From Takakia lepidozioides (Eukaryota; Streptophyta; Takakiopsida; Takakiales; Takakiaceae): DNA of 60,000 nucleotides. Shown piece after piece: positions 47,301 to 58,000 of the stretch. The stretch covers positions 32,924,001 to 32,984,000 of the forward strand of contig CM060733.1 in NCBI GenBank assembly GCA_030704615.1, read 5' to 3'. Made by a program: the position numbers and the translations under genes. Below the pieces are notes generated by a model. It was not told the DNA's origin, ran no database searches, and saw only the letters and a list, made by a program, of their open reading frames with translations. The stretch's first letter is position 1. The number at the start of each line of letters is the position of its first letter.

Positions 47301-48681
47301 AGGGCACTTGGCAGCAGTAACAAGTGTGGATCAGGTGGAGACTGTAATGGACGCTCTGTTGCGTAACCGTAAAATTGCTGGAGCGACCCATAACATCATG
47401 GCCTATCGCATTGTCATGCCTGCTAAGAATGCTGTATGTTGGTGCCATTCATTAGCTCAAATATCTTTCTTCATCTTCTTGGTGTCTCACCATTGTGAAG
47501 CTCTCTCCCTCTGTCTGTCCGTCCATGCTAGGTTAGCAGCCCAGGAACTTGAATCTGTGTCCCCTTCATGAGGTGGTGCTTGACATCGACCTAACACAAT
47601 TCCGTTTGTCACTGTGTGCCCTGGTTTAGTGCACATAGTAACTAGTTAGTCAACTTCGTAGCTGTTTGTGATGAAGGTTTTTCCTTCTGGGTGAGCATCT
47701 TTCCTAAAGAAATTGGAAGAGAACAGACTTTGTTTGAAATGTGCCCCTTGATGGGTTATAGGTTTGTCCTCTCTCTGTGCTGCTAGCTTCCACTTGATTC
47801 CTCTCCCTCCCACTTCGGCTGTCTCACCATGAATGCTCTGATTTTGAGAGGAAGAGAGAGGGCTTTTGGGGTATAGGTGCTACAGGACAGTGATGATGAT
47901 GGTGAGACAGCAGCAGGTAGGCGGGTGCTTCATCTGCTCCAAATTGTGGACGCCCTCAATGTTGTATGTGTTTTTTGAAGCCGGTCTATTAAATCATAGT
48001 TGCTGGAATTACTACCCATAGGATTGTAAGTAGCCCAGGTTTTGCTGCCACCTTTGGCTGCATTGGATCCTTTCTTGTCCTGCATGAGCCTTTAGCTACT
48101 ATAAGCTCTTGGATGGTTTTTTGCAGGTGGTGGTAGTATCCAGATGGTATGGAGGTATTTTACTGGGTCCGGACAGATTTAAGCACATCAACAATGCAGC
48201 ACGTTCTATTCTTGGTGCCTGTGGCTACATTGAAGGGTCAGGATCTAGCAACTCCAACCACAAGTTTTTAGCCAAAGGCAACCCTTCAAAAGGTTGGCTA
48301 CCTTTTTGTTTCTTCCACATGGCTGGTGTCTTGGTTTTTGTGAACCATAGTTTTGTATTCTGGAAAGAGATACTCGCAGTTTGCAACTTTCAAGCTTAGT
48401 TTGCCAAGCTGGCTTTGCTTTTCTGGCATCTTGGCACATTCCCTGGTTCACTCAAGCACTGGCTTCAAGAGGCTTCTTTTCTTCTCCCATTGGTTCCTAC
48501 ATTTCTTTCATAGATGTAAGAATCTTTAATATGCGCCATATTTTCCCCGATGATGTTGTGTTTGTAGTTTAATATACATTTGTAAGGCCGGATTGCCTAC
48601 ATGACCTGTGTGTTGTTCCAGTTGTACTTTATTCTCTGAGGGTGTGGCTGATCAAGTTGAATTGCAGGAAAAAAGAGATGA
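44326..48681 (+). CDS. IMPACT/YIH1-like protein (RWD + UPF0029)
   Basis: IMPACT proteins bind GCN1 through their RWD domain and so restrain the eIF2-alpha kinase GCN2. Nine exons: 44326-44347, 44760-44854, 45352-45573, 45889-46067, 46882-47009, 47291-47433, 47877-47963, 48127-48292 and 48668-48681. Phases join and give about 351 aa (human IMPACT 320). RWD: EMEALRSIYGEE, YFPELYPSMSYPIVEFNAPW and VFKWVEWL. The linker (exon 4 to start of exon 5) is poorly conserved and its splice sites are the least certain. IMPACT domain: HGAPFTEKKSTFQGHLA, NRKIAGATHNIMAYRI, LQDSDDDGETAAGRR and VVSRWYGGILLGPDRFKHIN. The chain ends in a short basic tail. Introns 2 and 4 hold three hairpin-repeat copies, and a LINE lies just upstream of the start. 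Confidence 0.9.
45081..45119 (-). repeat. Intronic hairpin repeat, copy 4
   Basis: In IMPACT intron 2. On the minus strand it reads GTCCCAGAGGCCCACTGAGC, then CTGTGGACGTAAT and a CTT-rich tract. The hairpin arms are diverged. Confidence 0.55.
46220..46281 (-). repeat. Intronic hairpin repeat, copy 5
   Basis: In IMPACT intron 4. On the minus strand it reads GTCCCATAAGCTC-TAC-GAGCTT, then TCCGCGGACGTTATAAAGC and CATTT repeats. It is nearly identical to the WEE1 copy. Confidence 0.85.
46482..46523 (-). repeat. Intronic hairpin repeat, copy 6 (partial)
   Basis: In IMPACT intron 4. On the minus strand it reads GTCCTATGGGTTCTGTGGAT, then GTCAAGTTTC and a CTTT repeat. The hairpin part is deleted. 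Confidence 0.55.
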
Positions 48682-49611
48682 AGGAGCAAGAGTTGAGAGA
48701 TGTTAAGATTTTCCAAGCCCCATAAGAGGCTAGGGATACCTCCATTGTGTGTGAGACGTTTTCAGAAATTATAGGAATTACAAGCCCGCTGGTGCTGGTT
48801 GGAGGATTTTCATGACTGGAAGAGCTTGTGGAAGTTCCGTACTGATGTTGTCACCATACATGGACGATGATCCTGAAAACTTCCACATCGTTAAGTAATT
48901 GTTGTAATCAACTTAGCAATATGTGAACGCGGTGTAACTAGAATATCAGTTATCAGCTGGATTCCAAGAGTCATCAGTTTGATTTTTATGGTAACCAAAA
49001 ATCCAATGGAGTGGGGGTTTTTTTTTTTCATTACGAAATTGTCTGGAAACCTTACCACCAAAGGAGATGAAAAGAAATACAAACCCACTGCACAAAGATT
49101 GCACCTTTGGCCCAAGGTGCTGAATGCCAGAAGCAGTGAATTGTTAATAGTATGTGCTGCATCATTCTTCTAAGGCATTTTCAGTTGGTGCCAATTTCAT
49201 ATCATACTATTCCGATTTCAGATTATTTGGAGGGGCACCAAAAGTGCCGTGATCATCTGATTCATGTGCCAACTGGGCATTAGGCCGCCCGAGGGTCCAC
49301 TGCTAAGGAACATGACATACAAGTTCACTTTCTATGATTATCTTTTTTCTCTTTGACGGAGCACTTTGCCGGTGAGTTGCCTCGACCACAAATTTGCTTT
49401 GCCTCGTGGCAAATTTCATTCGGCCATGTTTAACAGATGACAATATTCTAGAAACACCCTGGAAGTGCCACTGACTTCAAAATAGTCTACTATTCAGCAT
49501 AACAGTTACTCTTGTGTAGTATTTGTCCTTTTACTGTAGGATATCAATAATTATTTTGGAAGTCTTGCTATATACATGCGAATCTTGTTGTGAGAATCAC
49601 AATACTGGAAC
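48682..49611. other. Convergent intergenic region, IMPACT / epoxide hydrolase
   Basis: No supported gene. It includes a T run near 49018-49028 and the 3' ends of both genes. Short frames have no motif. Confidence 0.6.
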
Positions 49612-52600
49612 TCAGGCGGATAGGTGCTGCCGAAGGAAGGCAAGAAGCAATTCATTGAATTTGGCAGATTGCTGTTCGTGGATGAAATGGTCACCACCTA
49701 GGAGCACAATGTCCTGCAGATTGGGCACCAAAGTCTTGAAGGCCGGACCTTCAATATACTCCTTGACACCTGGAAATCCCAACACCAAGTCCTCGTTACC
49801 GGCGATATACAAGGTCTTTGTTTGGACAGATACATTTGTCCAAGGTGCCTTCAGCTCCCAATTCCTGCAATTTGACAACCCCTAAATCAGTTTCCCTCCC
49901 TCTCTACTTTCAAGTATGACGTCCAATACCACACCTTTCACTGACTTTCAATTCTCATGCTTTGTTCTAGGTGCAATAGCTTATTTCGGCTGAGCATCAT
50001 ACATTCGTGAATTCTGTTAAGCACTAAGCAACAGTCAGAAGGAAATAAAACCATCTCACACAAGTAGGCTGGCTGTTCATCAGTGGTACATTTGTGTGTA
50101 GTCCACTCACCACTGTCAGATTCAGACTAATAAAGCTCCATCTCCTAGTAGGATAGTCATGTCTCTGCCTTCTCTCACCATCCAGAAGAAATTTGTAGAG
50201 GGGTTAAGAATGAAGTCTCTGTCCCATAGCTCTATGAGCTTATAATGGACATAATGAAGTTTATTTTCTTCTTTCTTGCTGTCATAAGTGGAAACGCAGT
50301 TGAATGCTGAATGCAGCTCATGTTCAGCTTAGACAACCGAAAATGCACCAAAGTGGATGCCGCCGCCTAATTCCCTAACTTTCCGAAACCGTATCCATGT
50401 GCTACTGGAGAAGAATGAAGATCTCAAAAGACATAAAGAAACAAGGCCTTCTTGTCAATTGAACCTCATGGCCCCTGATTCGTGGAACTCTCAACTTTAA
50501 TCAGGCTAGTTTGTAAAAGGTCATTTGTTATGTCCTTTGAGGATGGGGAGGGAGTTCTGATAGAGGAGAAACTCAGGCAGAGAGGTTTTGCCAGCACGTT
50601 TCAGGGTGAGCGACATGAGTTACAGCTTCACGATAACACTGCAACAAATGAAACACGGAATAGGTGTACCTTTCAAGATTACGATAGTAATTGAGAGGAC
50701 CACTGAAGCCAGACTTTTCATAGTTCTGAGTGTAGTACTGGAGATCATCTTCGGTGAACCATGAAGGCAGGCTCTTGATGGAAGGGAACGCACTAGATAG
50801 CTCCTTTCCCTCTGGTGCAACCATGCTCTCCAGCTTGAAACTTAAAAGAAACGATTTCAGGGTTATCTTGGTTCCTAGACTTGCAAAGTCCCGTTCTGCT
50901 CTTCCAGGTTCCTGCAACAAAATTGACACCAAGAAATAGGCCATTAGCAGCAACTAGGTGTCCACATTTATAACATGTGTCTCTCCATGTGTGTACCCTG
51001 GGTGTCAATGGCTGTAGAATTGCAGCTAGGTGTCACATCTGAGTGGGATAGCAGGCTACATTAGTAACGTTGGAACCAACCTTGTACATTCTTGTATGAT
51101 GTTTATGCCAGCCCTTTTGATCAACCACACAAATAGATTATTGCAGATTGTGTTGAAGCACTGCTGCTATGCTATGTCAGGCAGACTTCCCTAACCTGGA
51201 AAATAGGACAGTTACGTACTGGAAGTTCGGCCCAACAAGAACTTTGCCTAGATGGTGGGACGGTTCACTCACTGACTCTAGGGATTTCAACACGATTGAA
51301 GCGTTTACTCCTCTGGTGATACGTATCTCCTATTGGATGATTCCAGTAACAAAAAATGGATTACCCTATGCAGAGAAGTTAGTCTTATTTCCAGCAGCTC
51401 CATATATCCTTCAATGCTGGTGCTACTGTTACGGCCTTCTGGCAAGCCAGGATCCTTCATTATTGGCAAGCAAAGGATGTGACATGTGACAGCATGCACG
51501 CCTCTACATCCAGCCTAAAATTCCTGCTAATAGAAGGAGTGGAAACACATATGGGGTTCAAAAATGTCACTGGAGTATCTGGTTATACTCGCCTGATTTA
51601 TTGTCTGTGTTGGTTCCCCCTCTGATGAAGGTGTGAGCAAAGGGAGAGACAGCAAGAGACAACCGTCCTTACCATAGGCTTGTGGCTATACACTCCATGC
51701 AACACTTCTAGAGAGCAGGATTGGGGAAGAACAGAATGGAGGCCACTACAACGGCCGAAGATGAGCAGGAAGGCGAGGGGCCTTGAGGGTGGGAGCTAGA
51801 ATCCCAGTTGGCAGTTTCATCTCTCCCACCTCACAGGGTGGACTTGAACTCATGGGTGAAATGTTTGTCAATACCTGAGCGACAACATGATGTCTGAAGG
51901 ATGGAATAGCTATTTCTCTCTCACAGTAACTTTCATTTCATGAGAGCAAGCTCAAATCTGCATGCTATTCACCATGGACATTACTATAGAGTCAACTGGA
52001 GGTACTGAATGAGAGATCATCATGTGGATGGGAAAAATAAAGCTGCAGCACACAATACTACTGGATTACCCTACTGCCTGTGCTATGTTCTCCCAGACCC
52101 CATGTATAAAGCTTGCAATTGAGCACAAGAATTTTTGTCGGACGGACTTTAAATTGAGGGACAGTGAAAATCCATTATATGAATAGCAATGCATTCGCTG
52201 CAACGGTAACATTCGAGCAAAGATTAGTTACGGTCAGCTCCTAAGCAAGCATCTGGATGCGGGCTGCAACGATTAGATCAACAACTGACCTGGAACCTGC
52301 TCTGATAGAACCCTTCCCCAAATGCTTCAACTCCCTTTGAGAGACCGCTGGCATCTGCCGAACGTGGACGAAAGGGAACGCTGACAGCTACATATGCTCT
52401 AACCCGATCAGGTCGTAGCAAGCAGAGATCCCATGCAATGACAGCCCCCCAGTCATGAGCCACCACAAAAACCTGCAGCGGAAAGCAGTAGCAGAATCAT
52501 GACAGTGCAGAATGTGGTGCCTATTGTAGAAAATATATTGATCAATGACGGGTTCTTTTGTCAATAACCCCCACAAAATCTCCTGGCCAGGACAAAAGTA

Positions 52601-53736
52601 GCTGGATATGCATCCCAGGACATACTAACAAACACCACGCACTTCGCCTATGCTACAATCCCAAGCTGCAAGGAGGAGAAGAGGAAAGACAAATGGCAAA
52701 GGAGGAGGAGCTAGTGGGCTCCAGGGGAGAAGGAAGATGAAGATAAATGGTGCATAGTACAAACAGATGGATGAGCAAGAAGCCCACTCTGAGAAGGCAG
52801 CCTCAAAATTGCAACCAAACCAAAACATTTGGTGCAGAACCCACTGCTTTGTAATACCTGTTTCTCTCCTAGAGCATCCAGCAAGCCAATGAGATCTCCT
52901 ACAACATGGAACGATGTATATTGATCAATGGCTGTTGGAGCGTCTGTCTGGCCATAACCACGCAAGTCAGGTACTATGACATGGAAGCCAGCTTCTGCCA
53001 AAACAGGAATTTGGTGACGCCATGAGTACCACAGCTCCGGAAATCCGTGAAGAAGCAGCACTGCAGGCCCTGAGACACACAATGTTCACCGTACAGTGTC
53101 CAGTTATTAACATTGACGTGTGAGCGACCAAGTCACACGGTGAAGATTATCACAGAGGATAGGCTATTTGTGAGACTCCACAAAATCTTTCAATCGAGCT
53201 TCTGGAAGGTTTCAAGCCCAGAACATCCGAGAAGCATTGGCCACATATGCAAGCAAGCCACAAGGGACTAGGAGGGAGAGAGAGAGGAGCATGAGCCAGA
53301 GTGGGAACTTTAACAAGAGGTACCGACAAAGTTTAGTCTACAACTTCAGAAACATTCTTTCGCTATCAAGTGAAACAAAATTTAGTTATATGGTCTACCA
53401 CACCCGTTCTCCAACAGTTTGTCGTTATCCTACGCAGTCTGTCACCCATACCGTCGCCTGTAGACTAAAGTCTCAAAGAAAATTCCAACTTCCTGCCAAC
53501 GATTTTGACATTCATCTAGATTCCATATGCTACACTTAAAATTGCTTACTGATGCTACGGTTTGAAAAAGTTAGACCCAGCATGCCTAAGACTTCCAAAG
53601 AACAGAAAGAAACAGGAAAATGATTGAATGAACTGAAATGAGAAGATCAAAGGACGGACAACATACCGGAGCCTTGCTCAGCGATATGCACAGTGATTCC
53701 ATTGGTCTTGATAAAGCGATGCGTGATGCCCGTCAT
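49612..53736 (-). CDS. Soluble epoxide hydrolase (alpha/beta hydrolase)
   Basis: Predicted to hydrolyse epoxides, in plants typically of fatty acids, to diols; no targeting peptide is seen, so probably cytosolic. Five exons: 53736-53667, 53069-52858, 52472-52290, 50911-50670 and 49864-49612; phases join and give 319 aa, the usual plant length. LLLHGFPELWYSWRHQ holds the oxyanion-hole HGxP motif. VPDLRGYGQTD follows. VVAHDWGAVIAW holds the nucleophile Asp between His and Trp. GPLNYYRN carries a lid Tyr that polarises the epoxide. YIAGNEDLVL supplies the acid Asp and GGDHFIHEQ the catalytic His. The full triad is therefore intact. The 1.38-kb intron 52289-50912 carries a SINE-like unit, and the 805-bp last intron a hairpin-repeat copy. 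Confidence 0.95.
50218..50268 (+). repeat. Intronic hairpin repeat, copy 7
   Basis: In the last intron of the epoxide hydrolase gene, antisense to it. It reads GTCCCATAGCTC-TAT-GAGCTT, then ATAATGGACATAATGAAG and a TTTC-rich tract. Confidence 0.7.
51620..51900 (-). mobile_element. tRNA-derived SINE-like unit in epoxide hydrolase intron
   Basis: On the minus strand, GTTGTCGCTCAGGT (51886-51873) resembles box A and GAGTTCAAGTCCACC (51852-51838) is a good box B. The body continues to about 51620. Near its end GCCACAAGCCTATGG resembles GCCACAAGGCTACGG in the tail of the LINE at 57.5-59.4 kb. Ends were not resolved. Confidence 0.55.
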
Positions 53737-55057
53737 ATTCCCAGTTCAATTCTTGCCTGCAAATTTCAGTGAGCAGCCTCCAATGGTAGCGTTCCCTAAT
53801 CAATAGAGGCAATCCAGAGTAGAGAGGTTGGAAAGAAGGTGGGGGTGGGGGGAGCTCGGGAGCTCAGACGGAAGCATTCAAGCATTACCAATGCAAATTG
53901 AGTAACTTCAAAGACAACGTCCCCACAATGTTCAGGATTGATCTAGCTTCTAGCTTGCTATGGTGCAAGTGCAGACATCATCAAGAAAAATATCTCGACT
54001 CAACTCAACTCAACTCAACTCAACTCAGCTGCGTGCACAAATCCAGTGTGGATCAACGTCTCCCCAGGGGAAAATGACGCAGGACCCAAGTGCCAAACCT
54101 TGCCTGGAACTGCTTCCAGCTAGTGGTAAGAGAATGTCATGGATTGACTCCCGACACTGGCAATGCGAATTAGAGCAGCTCGGTCCTCCTTTCTGTGAGT
54201 GTCTGCCCCGCCTGCACTACCAGAGCATTCCTTCAACTGTCCAATCGGCCCTTTCAGCTGCAATAGACAATCTTAAATTTGCTTTGCATAAGTAATAGGC
54301 GAGTACGAAGTAACTTCAGAGGGCCCCTGGAGGATATTTACATTCATGCACCTGAATTTGGTGGGGTCACGACGTCACGACTCACACGTTGCTCTGTACT
54401 CTGTACTTGATCTGTCAGCTTCCAAAGAATACTTTAGACCCACCCCAACTCTCACTCTTCCGAGTCACAATTTCAACCATCCAAAGAATTGGGAAACAAG
54501 TTTTGTTGTTAGAAACACCCGGGAGCAAGGGGTACCACATTGTGATGAAAAATGCATAGCACCCTAGATTCACTTGGATAGGGGGCATACACAAGGAGGT
54601 AGTATTGAGCAATCCACTTTTTTTGGGTACTTTGCATGTCAGCGGGAGTATTGCCCAACTGTCTATGTGATCAGAACTTAGCAACTCTTGGAAACTTTTT
54701 GCTTTACAGATTTGCAATTTCACTTGTACTCCACAAGAAAACCAAGGCTACTGTCCACCTTGTATGTCAAAAACAGTTGCAAGAACAGAAGTGCTCGATT
54801 TCACCAGGAGATTCACCAACTACCGAGACATTGATGTCTCCAATTCTGGGGCTGGTGAACCCTCTTGTCCCAGTCTTACTGGTGACTATAGGACTTCGAC
54901 CAACTTCCATGAGAGATTACAGAGTAGCATGGATTGAATGAGTAATGATAGTCACAGACCCATCCTGAGGGTAATTGACAATCCTACGGGATCCCTTGCA
55001 AGAAGGACACATAGAGAATGACCCAGACATCACTGCATGTCATTGGTCGCGAACTCA
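53737..55057. other. Intergenic region, epoxide hydrolase promoter and KASH gene 3' side
   Basis: No supported gene. It contains the (CTCAA)n repeat at 53999-54028 and a G-rich stretch near 53840. Short frames have no motif. Confidence 0.55.
53999..54028. repeat. (CTCAA)n microsatellite
   Basis: Five to six tandem CTCAA units. Confidence 0.95.
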
Positions 55058-58000
55058 TCAAGTGGGCGCTAGTGCATACTCTCTGGGAGCCCTAAGGGCC
55101 TTAGCCGCTGCCATTGCTAAGGGGAGGGTGAGAACTACGCAGAGAGAACCACCCAATAAAAATTCAACATACCAACACACCTGCCTCCAGTTTCTTTTCA
55201 CAAAGCGGACCACTAAGTACTGGCCAATGCCCCGTTCCCACCAGGCCTCCCACTTTCCTTCACTCTCTGGCGATGTTCCCGCCTGGCTCTCCCTGTCCTC
55301 TTCATCTGCTGAGCCACCTGTTACTGAGGCCTCACTCCGACGGCTGCAACTAAAACACTCCCTTGCTCCTTTTGACTCTTCCTCCAGTAGCACACTTGGC
55401 AAGCCCCCTTTTCTCACTATTGAAACAGGACGGAACCTCCTACTGTCAGCCTCTGAAGCTAAGACCTCCCCACCTGTTTGTTGCATTTGGCAATCCAACA
55501 AAGGCTTCTGAGCCCTGCTGGAGGAGCATGCTGGTTCATTCAACGCATTTCCACCAGGACTATGAAGGGCTCTGGGAGACGTTCTGTACGTCCCAATGTT
55601 GCCTCCTCTACTTGTCCTACAATCAACCTCAGATGATCCCACTCCATCTGCACGACTATCTACGGGGCAAGCCGTCCCTGGAAACTTTGGAGGGGTGTGC
55701 CCTTCGGGCAGACTCACACCATCAGCTAATCGAACTTTCCGGGAAATGCCTAAAGCTTGGTACACCCCCTTTTGCTTTCCCTCAAGCTCATCCTCGCTAC
55801 TCTCCTCTGGTCGGAATGACTCGTCTGAGGCTATAGGATTGTCCCGCACACTCCACCCTGCATCACTTGAAGTATCCAAGTCCATGTCAACCCCATCTCC
55901 ATCTTTTCCAGTTGGCCCTCCCACCAGCTCCTTAACCCCAATTGATTTCCCCTCCTGGTCAACCACACTCCCCTTTGAATCGGGGCTGGACATATTGGAT
56001 TGGAGTGAGCGGATTAGCCTTCGTGGCGTAGTAAAAGGGAGAAAGTCCTTCGATGTAATAAGTGGCTTGAGATTCTGCTGAACCCAAATCACAAGCAGTT
56101 GTCAGTAGTATGTGGTACTCATTCAAAAGCCTGGAGGGCAGGCCAAAACCCATCACTGGACATGTTTTACCACAAGTTCCTCATCTGCATGACCTTATTA
56201 GACTAGCCTAATGTGTAGATATGGCAATAGAGATGGAATCTTCAATCCCTAGAGAACTCTCCTCATTTTGCGGCATGGTATGTAAACTTTGTTACTATTT
56301 TATTGCAGTGTACCAGCCCCTGCAAGGTTATTTGTGATTTAAAGAGCACAAAAGCCAGGATTGGAATAGCCTACCAATTAAACCGATTAAGGAAAAGCCT
56401 GCTGAAAGTCGCTAATAATACAAGGCTTACGAAACAGCAACAGATAAAAGTACAAAGGATTCATCCTACCTGAGAACCAAAAGCCTCCTGTGTATTATTG
56501 GCCAGGTGAGCAATTAAATTATACTGATGAGTGAGCAAGTTAACCCGGCCTTGGGGACTCCCTCCTCTAGAATCACCACGGGGCACGGGCACATTCTCAC
56601 CAACTACTATCTGTGAAGTACTAATTGGTGTAATTTCATTCGTAATCTTCACCCGGCCTTTGGGACTCCCTCCTCCAGAACCAGCACAGGGCACATTCTC
56701 ACCAACTACTATCTGGGAAGTACTACTTGGTGTAAATTCACTTGTAATCCCCCTCCTCTCAAGCAACCTGTCCCCCATTCCTTCTGCACTATACACACTG
56801 CTCAGCTTGCTATTCATTTCCTTTCGAACAGCCTTCTCAAGTTCAATTCCATTTACAGGGGATCGGATACTTGCCAAGCTCCCATTTGCCAAGCTGCTAA
56901 CATACTCAATTTGAACCAAGGACCCCGGGCTGCCACTTTGGCTGTTTCCCAACCTCAGCTGCTGTGCAGCCACCTCATTGGCCAATTCTCCCTGGTGTGA
57001 TTTCACATTGCTGTCACATAGATGTCCCTCCATCTCAATGTGAGCTGTAGAGACCACAGAACAAGTATTTCCATCTTCTACCTTCAAATCCACTTGTGAT
57101 TTTCCAGTATTGCACATACTCAATACATCCAGAGAGCTCACACATCTCGGAAGTTCGTCTTTAGAGTTTTTCGAAGAGGCGCAACTGCTCTCCATCTCCT
57201 GTCCAACGTCTCTCTGTCCCTCTGGTACCGCAGCTAACTCGTCGGCGCCACTATTGTCAAGAAGAGTGGGAGGGAAAGGAATAAATGTACCAGGGGTTGG
57301 AGCTCGTGGTCGTGCATACTTTCCCAACCAAACACCAACACCTGGCAGTCCCGACTCATCCTCATGAGAAACTACCCCATTTATACCCGAGCTTCGAGAG
57401 GGGACGTTCTCCTTCGCGTCTGCTGCAGAAACAACCAATATAGATATCCAATCATAATCTTGAAAGCAACTTCTATATGTACTACCTGAACAGATACAAC
57501 CTCTGAGGGACAGAGAGGGAGGGAGATAGGTGTACACAGGAAACTCTGCTTGTTAAAGCTTCACAACCATAGCCCATATGCAAGTTTGGACAAAGCAGCC
57601 TAGTCGTGACAAGCCCTACACCCAATTTGGACAGAGAACAAAGAGATTGTACTCATAAGACGTTGTTTGCCGTAGCCTTGTGGCCATTGACCCCGCGCCC
57701 AGTTTGAGCGGGAACGAAAGGGACAGAACCTACCTCTGTCAGGGGCTGACGTTGGTAGTAAGACTTACCTCCATATAAAGAATTAATCCGGGTTTTCCAG
57801 ATATCCTCTAGAAATCCCTTCACACAAGCATCAATCTGCTTGTGTGATTAGCCCAAAAACTAGGCCTCAGGAGGGCCTGGGCTTTTGGCTCAGCCTCGAG
57901 ACTTTCAAAGTTGGTAAACAGGGGTACAGGCACAATTCCCTTCATAGATTTGAAGAGAGCGTCTCTTTGGTGAGAGAACCCCGGACAGTGTATCAGAAAA

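Noticed and set aside
55363-56081. Plus-strand open frames of 157 and 161 codons opposite the last KASH-gene exon
   Set aside because: They are mirror frames of a Ser/Gly/Glu-rich exon whose phase, membrane span and tail make sense on the minus strand.
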